Of a stretch of DNA of 64,000 bases, positions 35,293 to 44,700 are shown piece after piece. Every line of letters begins with the position of its first letter. The stretch's first letter is position 1. The notes below the pieces were generated by a model. The model saw nothing but the letters and a program-made list of their open reading frames with translations. It searched no databases and was not told the origin of the DNA. This stretch comes from Streptomyces bluensis. Lineage in GTDB: Bacteria; Actinomycetota; Actinomycetes; Streptomycetales; Streptomycetaceae. The DNA lies in contig NZ_BMVM01000005.1 in NCBI RefSeq assembly GCF_014650715.1, forward strand, positions 1 through 64,000. Reading direction: 5' to 3'. The position numbers were made by a program, and so were the translations under genes.

Positions 35293-36144
35293 TCAACGGA
35301 TGGCTCCCTTGCCGAGATCGGCGATGATCTGCCGGGCGCCGACGGCGAACACGATCAGCAGCGGGACGAGGGCGAGCAGGGCGCCGGTCATGACCATTCC
35401 GTAGTCGGTGGTGCCGTGGGTGCCATTGAGCTGGGACAGCGCGACCTGAAGGGTGACGTTGTCCGGGTTGGTGAGGGCGATCAGGGGCCAGGCGTAGTCG
35501 TTCCACTGGCCCATGAAGGTGAAGATGCCGAGGAACGCGAGGCCCGGCCGGACCACCGGGAGTGCCACGTGCCAGTACTGGCGCAGGAAGCCCGCCCCGT
35601 CGATCCGTGAGGCGTCGAGCAGTTCGTCGTGGATCGCGCCCTTCATGTACTGGCGCATCCAGAAGATGCCGAACGCGTTGGCCGCCGCCGGGACGACCAG
35701 CGCGGTCATCGAACCGATCCAGCCGATCTTCGCCATGATGACGAACTGCGGGATGGCCGCCATCTGTGCCGGGACCATGAAGATCGCCATCATCAGGGCG
35801 AACAGCGTCCGGCGCCCGGGGAACTCGAACTTGGCGAAGACGAACGCCGCCAGTGAGTCGAAGAACAGGACCAGGACCGTCACCGAGCCCGCCACCAGCA
35901 GCGAGTTGCCCATCGAGCCGAAGAAGTCGATGTTGTCGAAGAGGTTGCGGACGTTCTCCGCGAAGTGCGAGCCGGGCAGCAGCTTCGGCGGGTAGGAGAA
36001 GATCTCCGTCGACGAGTGCGTCGACATGATCACGGCCCAGTAGAACGGGAAGACCGAGAGCAGCAGACCGACGATCAGGACCAGATGGAGCGCTATGCCC
36101 CGCTGCCGTGAACCCTGCTGTCGTGAACCCTTGAGTGATGCCAT
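35293..36144 (-). CDS. Sugar ABC transporter permease (MalG type)
   Basis: A 283-residue inner-membrane permease with six predicted helices. The cytoplasmic EAA loop reads L-L-D-A-S-R-I-D-G-A-G-F-L-R-Q-Y near residue 185. MalG-type features are the short N-terminus before helix 1 and the ending G-L-x-K-G-A-I-R-like G-K-G-A-I-R. AGGAG precedes the ATG. It pairs with the MalF-type permease 12 bp upstream to form the channel for the sugar bound by the lipoprotein at 37121. No ATPase gene is present; Streptomyces importers of this class commonly share the MsiK ATPase. Confidence 0.95.
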   Translation of the reverse strand: MASLKGSRQQGSRQRGIALHLVLIVGLLLSVFPFYWAVIMSTHSSTEIFSYPPKLLPGSHFAENVRNLFDNIDFFGSMGNSLLVAGSVTVLVLFFDSLAAFVFAKFEFPGRRTLFALMMAIFMVPAQMAAIPQFVIMAKIGWIGSMTALVVPAAANAFGIFWMRQYMKGAIHDELLDASRIDGAGFLRQYWHVALPVVRPGLAFLGIFTFMGQWNDYAWPLIALTNPDNVTLQVALSQLNGTHGTTDYGMVMTGALLALVPLLIVFAVGARQIIADLGKGAIR

Positions 36145-36156
36145 GGTGGCGGGCTC

Positions 36157-37119
36157 CTATTCTTCGCCCCGGCGCTGTACCAGGCGCCAGTTGATGATCG
36201 AGAAGAGGACCACGACGAGGAAGATGCCCCAGGCCACGGCGGCGCCGTAGCCGAAGTCGTTGTTGTCGAAGGTCTGCTGGAAGAAGTAGAGGACCATGGT
36301 CTGGCCCGCGTGGCCGGGACCGCCCGCGAACGAGGAGTTGTTGTCCGTCGTCTGCAACAGCACCTGCGGCTCGGAGAAGGACTGCAGGCCGGTGACGGTC
36401 GAGATGACCAGGACGAAGAGCAGGACGGGACGCATCAGCGGCAACGTGACCCGGAAGAAGGTCTGCACGGGACCGGCGCCGTCCATGCGCGCCGCCTCGT
36501 ACAGCTCACTCGGGATCGTCTGGAGACCGGCGAGGAAGATGATCGCGTTGTAGCCGGTCCACTGCCAGGTCATCAGCGTCGCGATGGCCACCTTGATGCC
36601 CCACGGCGAGTTCAGCCAGGCCACCTGGTCCAGGCCGACCGCCTGCAACAGGGCGTTCACCAGGCCGAAGTTGGTCGAGAAGACCGAGCCGAAGATGATC
36701 GCGACGGCGACGATCGAGGTGACGTTCGGCAGGAAGTACGCGAAGCGGTACACGTTCTTGAAACGCACCGCCGAGTTCAGCAGCACGGCCGTCACCATCG
36801 CCAGGAAGATCATGGGGAAGGTGGCCAGCGCCCAGATGACGACCGTGTTGCCTATGGAGCCCCAGAACTGGCTGTCCGACAGGAGATAGCGGTACTGCGA
36901 CAGCCCCGCGAACTCCATCGAGCCGAGTCCGTCCCAGCGGTGGAACGACAGATACAGCGAGAACCCGACCGGGATCAGTCCGAAGGCGAGGAAGAGCAGA
37001 TAGAAGGGTGAGATCGCCGCGTACAGCCGCCAGTGGCTCAGGATTCCCTTCCGGGCAGGTCCGGCGGGGGCGGTGGTCACGGTCGCCGGGGGCGTGTCGA
37101 TCACGGGTGCGGTGGCCAT
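36157..37119 (-). CDS. Sugar ABC transporter permease (MalF type)
   Basis: A 320-residue permease with six helices. The EAA loop Y-E-A-A-R-M-D-G-A-G-P-V-Q-T-F-F lies near residue 220. The N-terminal 30 residues (A-P-V-I-D-T-P-P-A-T-V-T-T-A-P-A) are polar and precede helix 1, as usual for the F-type subunit. One base separates its ATG from the stop of the binding-protein gene, so the two are closely coupled. Confidence 0.95.
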   Translation of the reverse strand: MATAPVIDTPPATVTTAPAGPARKGILSHWRLYAAISPFYLLFLAFGLIPVGFSLYLSFHRWDGLGSMEFAGLSQYRYLLSDSQFWGSIGNTVVIWALATFPMIFLAMVTAVLLNSAVRFKNVYRFAYFLPNVTSIVAVAIIFGSVFSTNFGLVNALLQAVGLDQVAWLNSPWGIKVAIATLMTWQWTGYNAIIFLAGLQTIPSELYEAARMDGAGPVQTFFRVTLPLMRPVLLFVLVISTVTGLQSFSEPQVLLQTTDNNSSFAGGPGHAGQTMVLYFFQQTFDNNDFGYGAAVAWGIFLVVVLFSIINWRLVQRRGEE

Positions 37120-37120
37120 G

Positions 37121-38416
37121 TCAGTAACTCACCCCCAGGTGGTCCGCGATACGCCGGCACTTGCTCATGGCGTCCTTCCATGCCTGGTCCGGGTCCTTGC
37201 CGAGGACGGAGAAGTTCCGCAGTTCGTCGTCGATCGGGGTCTTGAGCGCGATGTCGTACGGGCTGTTGAAGGCGACCGGGATCTTCTGCGCCGCCGGACC
37301 GAAGACGTCCATGGTGATCTGCCCGCCGAAGAACTCGTCCGGTTCGCGCAGCTTCGCCATCCGGTACGACGCCGGAGTCGAGGGGAAGAGCACCGAGTCG
37401 ACGAAGCCCTGGGCCTGGTTGTCCGCGTCGAGCATCCAGGTGATCATCTCGAACGCCTTCTCCGGCTCCCGGCACGCCTTGGTGATCGACAGGAACGAGC
37501 CGCCGATGTTCGACGGGCCGCCCGGACAGTTCGCCACCCGCCACTTGCCTTTGGTCTTCGGCGTGTTGAGCTTGATGTCACCCGCCGCCCAGGAGGCGTT
37601 CAGCTGGCTGGGCAGCAGGCCCCGCTCGGTGGCCGAGATATTGTCCGGCGTCCCGTTGACGATCTTCGAGACCAGTCCGCGGCGGGTGGCCTCCACGGCC
37701 CGGTCCCAGGCGGTGCGCACATGCTCCTGGTCGCCGATGAAGTGCCGGTCCTTGTCGACGAACCGCTTGGTCGTCTGGTTGACCGAGATGCCGTAGATGC
37801 TGAGGGCGTCCGTGAGGATGAACGCGCCGGGGACGCGTTTCTTGAGCTGCTCACCGGCCGCGAGGAACTTCTCCCAGGTGTCCAGCTCCCTGGAGACGTC
37901 GTCCGGTTCGTACGGCAGCCCGGCCTTCTCGAAGACGGCCGGCTGGTAGTAGTGGGCGACGGGGCCGCAGTCGATCGGGAAGCCCACCATCGAGCCGTCC
38001 TCGGCGATCGCCTCGTCCCACTTCCAGGTCAGATACCGGTCCTTGAGCCGGTCGGCACCGAGCGTCCGCAGGTCCACGAACTGGTCGGAGTTGGGCAGGT
38101 ACGAGGCCATGTCCTCGCCCTTGAGCCCCGCGATGTCCGGCACGTGGGCCCGTCCGGTCATCGTGGTCATCAGTTTCGAGCGGTAGTAGCCGCCGATCTG
38201 GATGGCCTGCAGGTTCACGGCGCTGTCGTAGCGGGCCTTGGCCTTCTGGAGGACCTTCGGGCTCAGCCCGCCGCTCCAGTACCACAGGACCATGTTCCGG
38301 CCGGTCGACCCGGTGGGAACGGCACAGCCGGATGCCAGTCCGCCGAGCGCCGTGGCGGCCGTGCCGGCCAGGCCCGCGCGCAGCAGGCTCCTTCGTGAGA
38401 GCCGCAAAGCTCCCAC
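37121..38416 (-). CDS. Sugar-binding lipoprotein of the ABC importer
   Basis: A 431-residue extracellular solute-binding protein, family 1. From the GTG at 38416, the leader L-S-R-R-S-L-L-R-A-G-L-A-G is a twin-arginine-like signal and L-A-S-G-C near residue 29 is the lipobox, so it should be lipid-anchored outside. GAAAGG lies just ahead of the GTG; the open frame extends upstream but only into the kinase gene. The sequence V-L-W-Y-W-S-G-G opens the mature lobe. It is 32 bp downstream of the PfkB kinase. The sugar is unknown; the enzymes nearby suggest a galactose- or mannose-containing glycan. Confidence 0.92.
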   Translation of the reverse strand: MGALRLSRRSLLRAGLAGTAATALGGLASGCAVPTGSTGRNMVLWYWSGGLSPKVLQKAKARYDSAVNLQAIQIGGYYRSKLMTTMTGRAHVPDIAGLKGEDMASYLPNSDQFVDLRTLGADRLKDRYLTWKWDEAIAEDGSMVGFPIDCGPVAHYYQPAVFEKAGLPYEPDDVSRELDTWEKFLAAGEQLKKRVPGAFILTDALSIYGISVNQTTKRFVDKDRHFIGDQEHVRTAWDRAVEATRRGLVSKIVNGTPDNISATERGLLPSQLNASWAAGDIKLNTPKTKGKWRVANCPGGPSNIGGSFLSITKACREPEKAFEMITWMLDADNQAQGFVDSVLFPSTPASYRMAKLREPDEFFGGQITMDVFGPAAQKIPVAFNSPYDIALKTPIDDELRNFSVLGKDPDQAWKDAMSKCRRIADHLGVSY

Positions 38417-38430
38417 CGCCTTTCGGATGT

Positions 38431-38441
38431 CTTGACTTTGC
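38431..38441 (-). promoter_or_regulatory. Possible repeat of a regulator motif before the binding-protein gene
   Basis: On the minus strand, GCAAAGTCAAG lies in the 32-bp gap between the kinase and the sugar-binding protein. A close relative, GCAAGAGTCAAG, is at 39574-39585 in the DeoR/kinase promoter region. The match is short, so chance is a real alternative. Confidence 0.25.
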
Positions 38442-38448
38442 GTGTGGT

Positions 38449-39471
38449 TCAGTGAGGGGTGTTGACCGGGGGTGTGACGGGGGCGAGGGGGAGGGGCGGG
38501 CCCGGGTCGGCCGGCAGCCGCTCGGCGAGGAAGCCGTAGGCGCGCCGCAGCCCGGGGTCGTCGAGAGCCCGCCACCACGTGTGCACCCCGTGCCAGCCGG
38601 GCGCCGCCAGGGCCCCGCCGTGATGGCGTACGGACAGACCGGCGGCGAGCACCGCGAAGCGCAGCCGCTCCTCCAGTGGCCAGCCGCCCAGCGAGGCCGC
38701 GACGAAGCTCGCCCCGAAGACGTCCCCGGCGCCCGTGGCGTCGACCACGTCCACGTCCAGGGCCGGCACGTCGGCGTACTCACCCGTCGTCTGGTCCACG
38801 GCGATCGCGCCCTCGCCGCCGCGCGTGACCACGGCCACCGGCACCAGCTCCGCCAGGGTGCCGAGGGCGGCGACGGCGCTGTCGGTGCGGGTGTAGGCCA
38901 TCGCCTCGGTCTCGTTCGGGAGGAAGGCGTGGCACAGGGAGAGCTGGTCGAGGAGGTCGGAGGACCACTGCTGGGTGGGGTCCCAGCCGACGTCCGCGTA
39001 GATGTGCGTGCCGTTCGCGGCCGCCTTGGCGAGCCACTCGCGGGGCTCGGCCTCGATGTGCACGAGAGCGGCACGCGCGTCGGGCGGGTCGCCCATCAAC
39101 GCGTCCTGGGTGTACGGGGGTTCCTGGCCGTGGGTGACCAGCGCCCGGTCGTGGCCGTACGCGAGCGAGACGGTGACCGGTGTGTGCCAGCCGTCCGCCG
39201 TGCGGGACAGAGAGAGATCGATGCCCTCCTGGCCGTCGAGGACGTCACGGCAGTACTCACCGTAGAAGTCGTCACCGAAGACGGTCGCCAGCGAGGTGGT
39301 GAGGCCGAAGCGGGAGGCGGCGACGGCGAGGTTGGCGATGCCGCCCGGACCGCAGCCCATGCCGTGGGTCCAGATTTCCTCTCCGGGTGTCGGCGGCTTC
39401 TCCAGGCCCGTGAGGACGAGGTCGTAGAACAGCAGCCCCGTCAGCAGTACATCGGGCCGGTCGTCGTCCAC
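38449..39471 (-). CDS. PfkB-family carbohydrate kinase
   Basis: A 340-residue ribokinase/PfkB-type kinase. The N-terminal signature G-C-G-P-G-G-I-A-N-L-A-V-A-A-S-R-F-G is near residue 39 and the catalytic/anion-hole motif D-A-T-G-A-G-D-V-F-G near 250, with the base Asp in it. The GTG at 39471 has AGGAGG eight bases upstream. It is the first gene of the minus-strand sugar operon and is divergent from DeoR. Phosphorylation of an imported sugar after glycosidic cleavage is the likely job. The substrate cannot be told. Confidence 0.92.
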   Translation of the reverse strand: MDDDRPDVLLTGLLFYDLVLTGLEKPPTPGEEIWTHGMGCGPGGIANLAVAASRFGLTTSLATVFGDDFYGEYCRDVLDGQEGIDLSLSRTADGWHTPVTVSLAYGHDRALVTHGQEPPYTQDALMGDPPDARAALVHIEAEPREWLAKAAANGTHIYADVGWDPTQQWSSDLLDQLSLCHAFLPNETEAMAYTRTDSAVAALGTLAELVPVAVVTRGGEGAIAVDQTTGEYADVPALDVDVVDATGAGDVFGASFVAASLGGWPLEERLRFAVLAAGLSVRHHGGALAAPGWHGVHTWWRALDDPGLRRAYGFLAERLPADPGPPLPLAPVTPPVNTPH

Positions 39472-39573
39472 GCGCGCATCCTCCTGTCGCAGGCGGCCGC
39501 GATCAGTTCTGAGCGCGGTCGTCGAAACCTTCGCAATCGGTGCACAGGATCGTGCGCGCCTCCGGGGATTTTG

Positions 39574-39585
39574 GCAAGAGTCAAG
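39574..39585 (+). promoter_or_regulatory. Possible DeoR operator in the divergent promoter region
   Basis: GCAAGAGTCAAG resembles the sequence at 38431-38441. It is followed by GAAGTGAGC and GAAATGATT about eleven bases apart, the kind of spaced direct repeat that DeoR proteins often bind. It lies 27 bases ahead of the DeoR start and about 100 ahead of the kinase start. Confidence 0.3.
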
Positions 39586-39612
39586 CAGAAGTGAGCATGG
39601 AAATGATTGAAG

Positions 39613-40383
39613 ATGACGAGTACTGTCCACGGTGTGCTGGCAGAACGACGACATCAACTCATCCTCCGGGCCCTGCGCTCCGGGGGCCCCGCGGCGGTCA
39701 CCGACCTGTCCGAACAGCTCGGAGTGAGCCCCGCCACCATCCGGCGCGACCTCGTCAAGCTGGAGGAGGAGGGGCTGCTCACCCGTGTGCACGGCGGAGC
39801 GGTGGTGGAGGAGGGCGACCAGCCCTTCGCCGAGGTCGCCGAGATGCGTGTGCCGGAGAAGGACGCCATAGCGGCGAAGGCCGCCTCGCTGGTCCGGGAC
39901 GGCGAGTCCGTGCTGCTCGACATCGGCACCACCGCCTACCGGCTGGCCCGGCACCTGCACGGCCGCAGGCTCACCGTCATCACCAGCAACCTGGTGGTCT
40001 ACGAGGAACTCGCCGACGACGAGGGAATCGAGCTGGTGCTGCTGGGCGGCATGCTCCGCCGTGAGTACCGCTCGCTCGTCGGCTTCCTGACCGAGGACAA
40101 CCTGCGCCAGCTGCACGCGGACTGGCTGTTCCTCGGGACCAGCGGGGTGCGGCCGGGCGGGCAGGTGATGGACACCACCGTCGTCGAGGTGCCGGTCAAG
40201 CGCGCCATGATCAGGGCGGGGGAACGGGTCGTCCTGCTGGCCGACCGCGCGAAGTTCCCGGGCACGGGGATGGCGCGGGTCTGCGGACCCGAGGAACTGG
40301 ACATGGTGGTGACGAACGCACCCGTCGACCCGGTCACACGGTCCTCGCTGGAGGAGGCGGGCGTGGAGGTGGTGCCGGCATGA
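39613..40383 (+). CDS. DeoR-family regulator of the sugar locus
   Basis: A 256-residue DeoR repressor. The winged HTH A-V-T-D-L-S-E-Q-L-G-V-S-P-A-T-I-R-R-D-L is near residues 28-47. The sugar-phosphate sensor domain follows, with L-D-I-G-T-T-A-Y-R-L near 100 and F-L-G-T-S-G-V near 175. The ATG at 39613 is taken; a TTG at 39607 and a GTG at 39634 are also possible and none has a strong ribosome site. It is divergent from the kinase and 37 bp upstream of the GH4 gene, so it probably controls both arms in response to a sugar phosphate. Confidence 0.92.
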   Translation: MTSTVHGVLAERRHQLILRALRSGGPAAVTDLSEQLGVSPATIRRDLVKLEEEGLLTRVHGGAVVEEGDQPFAEVAEMRVPEKDAIAAKAASLVRDGESVLLDIGTTAYRLARHLHGRRLTVITSNLVVYEELADDEGIELVLLGGMLRREYRSLVGFLTEDNLRQLHADWLFLGTSGVRPGGQVMDTTVVEVPVKRAMIRAGERVVLLADRAKFPGTGMARVCGPEELDMVVTNAPVDPVTRSSLEEAGVEVVPA

Positions 40384-40420
40384 GCCGGGTACACGAAAGG
40401 ACGGCAAAGGTGGTAGGCGC

Positions 40421-41761
40421 GTGAAGCTGACGATTCTGGGCGGTGGCGGGTTCCGGGTGCCGCTGGTGTACGGGGCGCTCCTCACGGACCGCGCCGAGGG
40501 CAGGGTGACGCGTGTCGTCCTGCACGACCTGGACGCGGAACGGCTGTCCGCCGTGACCCGCGTCCTGGCCGAGCAGGCGGCGGGCAGATCCGACGCGCCC
40601 GAGGTGACGGCCACCACCGACCTCGACGACGCACTCAGGGGCGCCGACTTCGTCTTCTCGGCGATCCGCGTCGGCGGCCTGGAAGGGCGCGCCGACGACG
40701 AGCGCGTGGCCCTCGCGGAGGGAGTCCTCGGCCAGGAGACCGTCGGCGCCGGCGGGATCGCCTACGGCCTGCGCACGGTGCCCGTCGCCGTCGACATCGC
40801 CCAGCGGGTGGCCCGGCTCGCCCCCGACGCCTGGGTCATCAACTTCACCAACCCCGCCGGACTGGTCACCGAGGCCATGTCCCGCCACCTCGGCGACCGC
40901 GTGATCGGCATCTGCGACTCGCCGGTCGGCCTCGGCCGCCGTATCGCCCGCGTGCTCGGCGTCTCCGACCCGCGCGAGGCGTGGATCGACTACGTGGGCC
41001 TCAACCACCTGGGCTGGGTCCGCGGACTGCGCGTCGCGGGCCGCGACGAACTCCCGCGCCTGCTCGCCGACCGCGACCTGCTCGGCTCCTTCGAGGAGGG
41101 CAAGCTCTTCGGCCCCGACTGGCTCCAGTCCCTCGGCGCCGTCCCGAACGAGTACCTGCACTACTACTACTTCAACCGCGAGGCCGTCCGCGCCTACCAG
41201 GAGGCCGACAGGACCCGCGGCGCCTTCCTGCGCGACCAGCAGGCCCACTTCTACGAGAAGATGCGGCGCCCCGACGCCGAGGCCCTCAAGGCATGGGACC
41301 GCACCCGCGCCGAGCGCGAGGCCACCTACATGGCGGAGAACCGTGAGACGGCGGGCGCCGGCGAGCGCGACGCCGACGACCTCTCCGGCGGCTACGAGAA
41401 GGTCGCCCTCGCCCTGATGCGGGCCATCGCCCGCGACGAGCGCACCACCCTGATCCTCAACGTCCGCAACAAGGGCACCCTCTCCGTCCTCGACACCGAG
41501 GCCGTCATCGAGGTGCCCTGCCTCGTCGACGCCAACGGCGCCCACCCCGTCGCCGTCGACCCGCTGCCCGACCACGCCACCGGCCTGGTGTGCGCGGTCA
41601 AGGCCGTCGAACGCGAGGTCCTGTCCGCGGCCGAGTCGGGCTCCCGCACGACCGCGGTCAAGGCCTTCGCCCTGCACCCGCTCGTCGACTCCGTGAACGT
41701 GGCCCGCAGACTGGTCGACGCCTACACGGCCGTCCATCCGGGCATGGCGTACCTCAAGTAG
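40421..41761 (+). CDS. GH4 NAD-dependent glycosidase (6-phospho-beta-glucosidase-like)
   Basis: A 446-residue GH4 enzyme, a family that cleaves via NAD oxidation and Mn2+. The Rossmann start is L-T-I-L-G-G-G-G-F-R-V-P. Family motifs are N-F-T-N-P-A-G near residue 144, G-I-C-D-S-P near 165 (metal-binding Cys) and G-L-N-H-L-G-W near 195 (metal-binding His). Relatives act on 6-phospho-beta-glucosides or on unphosphorylated glycosides. An ABC importer rather than a PTS supplies this locus, so an unphosphorylated substrate, or one phosphorylated by the PfkB kinase, is plausible. The GTG start follows deoR closely. Confidence 0.92.
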   Translation: MKLTILGGGGFRVPLVYGALLTDRAEGRVTRVVLHDLDAERLSAVTRVLAEQAAGRSDAPEVTATTDLDDALRGADFVFSAIRVGGLEGRADDERVALAEGVLGQETVGAGGIAYGLRTVPVAVDIAQRVARLAPDAWVINFTNPAGLVTEAMSRHLGDRVIGICDSPVGLGRRIARVLGVSDPREAWIDYVGLNHLGWVRGLRVAGRDELPRLLADRDLLGSFEEGKLFGPDWLQSLGAVPNEYLHYYYFNREAVRAYQEADRTRGAFLRDQQAHFYEKMRRPDAEALKAWDRTRAEREATYMAENRETAGAGERDADDLSGGYEKVALALMRAIARDERTTLILNVRNKGTLSVLDTEAVIEVPCLVDANGAHPVAVDPLPDHATGLVCAVKAVEREVLSAAESGSRTTAVKAFALHPLVDSVNVARRLVDAYTAVHPGMAYLK

Positions 41762-41792
41762 AGCCCGCACCGTCCCCAGGAGAGCTTCTTCC

Positions 41793-44700
41793 ATGCATGA
41801 CGAACGCCGCCGGATCGAGGAACGCGTCGAGCGCGTCCACACCCAGCGCATCAAGCCCGCGATCTACGCCGCCTCCGTGCCCTTCCAGGTCGAGGCATGG
41901 CAGGCTCCCGGCGAGCCCGTCCCCTTCGAGGAGGCCGCGGCCGCCCCGTACGAGCCCTTCGCGATGGACACCCCCTGGGGTCCGCCCTGGGGCACCACCT
42001 GGTTCCGGATGCGCGGTCAGGTGCCCGCCGAGTGGGCGGGCAGGCGCGTCGAGGCCGTCATCGACCTCGGCTTCGTCGGGGACTGGCCCGGCAACCAGGC
42101 CGAGGCCCTGGTCCACCTCACGGACGGGACACCGCTCAAGGCGGTCAACCCGCTCAACCAGTACGTGCCGATCGCCGACCCGGCCACGGGCGGCGAGACG
42201 GTCGACTACCTGGTCGAGGCGGCCTCCAACCCGGACATCCTCGCCAACAACTTCGCGGCCCCGACCCCGCTCGGTGACGTCCTCACCGCCGGCGACAAGC
42301 CGCTCTACACCTTCCAGCGCGCCGACCTCGCCGTCCTCGACGAGAACGTCTGGCACCTCGACCTGGACCTCCAGGTGCTGCGCGAACTGATGGTCCACCT
42401 CGAAGCGCACGACCCGCGCCGCCACGAGATCATGCACACCCTGGACCGGGCCATGGACGCCCTGGACCTCGACGACATCTCCGGGTCGGCCGCGGCCGTC
42501 CGCGAGGTCCTCGCCCCCGCCCTGGCCAAGCCCGCGCACGCCAGCGCCCACACCGTCTCCGGCGTCGGGCACGCCCACATCGACTCCGCCTGGCTGTGGC
42601 CCATCCGCGAGACCAAGCGCAAGACGTCCCGCACGTTCTCGAACGTGACCTCGCTGGCGGACGAGTACGAGGACTTCATCTTCGCCTGCTCGCAGGCCCA
42701 GCAGTACGAGTGGGTGCGCGACAACTACCCCCACGTGTGGGAGCGGATCAAGAAGTCCGTCGAGAAGGGCCAGTGGGCGCCCGTCGGCGGCATGTGGGTC
42801 GAGGCCGACGGCAACCTCCCCGGCGGCGAGGCCCTCGCCCGCCAGCTCATCCACGGCAAGCGGTTCTTCATCGAGCACTTCGGCGTCGAGACCAAGGGCG
42901 TGTGGCTGCCGGACTCCTTCGGCTACACCGCCGCCTATCCGCAGCTCGCCAAGCTCGCGGGCAACGAGTGGTTCCTGACCCAGAAGATCTCCTGGAACCA
43001 GACCAACAAGTTCCCGCACCACACGTTCTGGTGGGAGGGCATCGACGGCACGCGCATCTTCACCCACTTCCCGCCGGTCGACACCTACAACGCCCGGTTC
43101 AGCGGCGAGGAGATGGACCGCGCCGTCCGCAACTACCAGGAGAAGGGCGGCGGCACCCGCTCCCTGGCACCCTTCGGCTGGGGTGACGGCGGTGGCGGCC
43201 CCACCCGCGAGATCATGGAGCGGGCGCGCCGGCTGGCCGACCTGGAGGGCTCGCCGAAGGTCGTCGTCGAGCACCCGGACGCGTTCTTCGCGAAGGCCCG
43301 CGACGAGTACCCGGACGCCCCCGTCTGGGCCGGTGAGCTCTACCTTGAGCTGCACCGCGCCACCTACACCTCCCAGGCCCGCACCAAGCAGGGCAACCGG
43401 CGCTCCGAGCACATCCTGCGCGAGGCCGAGCTGTGGGCGACCACGGCCGCACTGCACGCGCCGGGCTACTCCTACCCGTACGACCAGCTCGACCGGCTGT
43501 GGAAGACGGTCCTCCTCCACCAGTTCCACGACATCCTGCCGGGCTCCTCGATCGCCTGGGTGCACCGGGAGGCCGAGGCGGAGTACGCACGGGTCGCGAA
43601 GGAGGTCGAGGCACTGACCGCGGAGGCGATCGCCGCACTCGGTACGGGCGACGCACACGTGTTCAACACGAGTCCGCTGGACCGCGGGGAGGTGGTCCGG
43701 ACCGCGGACGGCTCCCTGGTCCACACGGTCGTCCCGGCGAACGGCAGCGCCCCCCTGGGTGCCGGAGAGGGCACGGACCCGGTGACGGTCACCGGACGCG
43801 TCCTCGACAACGGCCTCGTCCGGGTGGAGATCGCCGAGGACGGCACCCTGGCCTCCGTACGCGATCTGCGGGCCGGTGGCCGTGAGGTCCTCGCCGACAA
43901 GGGCAACCTGCTGCGGCTGCACACGGACCTCCCGAACTACTGGGACGCCTGGGACGTCGACAGCCACTACAAGAACCGCTACACGGACCTGCTGGACGCG
44001 GACTCCGTGACGGTGGTCGAGGAGGACCCGCTGCGGGGCGCGATCCGCGTCGAACGCTCCTTCGGCAAGGGCTCGAAGATCACCCAGACGATCAGCCTCC
44101 GCGCCGGCAGCCCCCGTATCGACTTCGAGACGGACATCGACTGGCACGAGGCCGAGAAGTTCCTCAAGGCGGGCTTCCCGGTCGACATCCGGGCGCCCCA
44201 CTCCTCCGCGGAGATCCAGTTCGGTCACATCCAGCGCCCCACCCACACCAACACCAGCTGGGAGGCGGCCCGCTTCGAGGTGTCCGGGCACCGCTGGGTG
44301 CACATCGCCGAGCCCGGCTACGGGGTGGCGGTGATCAACGACTCCACCTACGGCCACGACGTCTCCCGCACGGTCCGCGAGGACGGCGGTACGACCACCA
44401 CGGTCCGCCTCAGCCTGGTCCGCGCCCCGCGCGTCCCGGACCCGGAGGCCGACCAGGGCAGGCACCGCTTCACGTACGCGCTCCTGCCGGGCGCGAGCGT
44501 GGACGACGCGATCGCGGAGGGCTACGCGCTGAACCTCCCGCTGCGGATCGCGGACGCGGCGGGCCCGGCGGAACCGGTGGTCTCGGTCGACGGCGCCGGC
44601 GTGACGGTGGAGGCCGTCAAGCTGGCCGACGACGCGTCCGGTGACGTCGTGGTCCGGCTCTACGAGTCCCGCGGCGGCCGCGCCGAGGGCGTGCTGCGCA

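Noticed and set aside
38449..40617. Longer kinase starting near 40617
   Set aside because: The frame upstream of 39471 is antisense to the DeoR gene; the GTG at 39471 has AGGAGG at correct spacing and gives a normal PfkB length.
41754..44465. 903-codon open frame opposite the alpha-mannosidase
   Set aside because: The plus strand has complete GH38 motifs over the whole stretch; the reverse frame is low-complexity Val/Gly/Asp/Leu and has no ribosome site.
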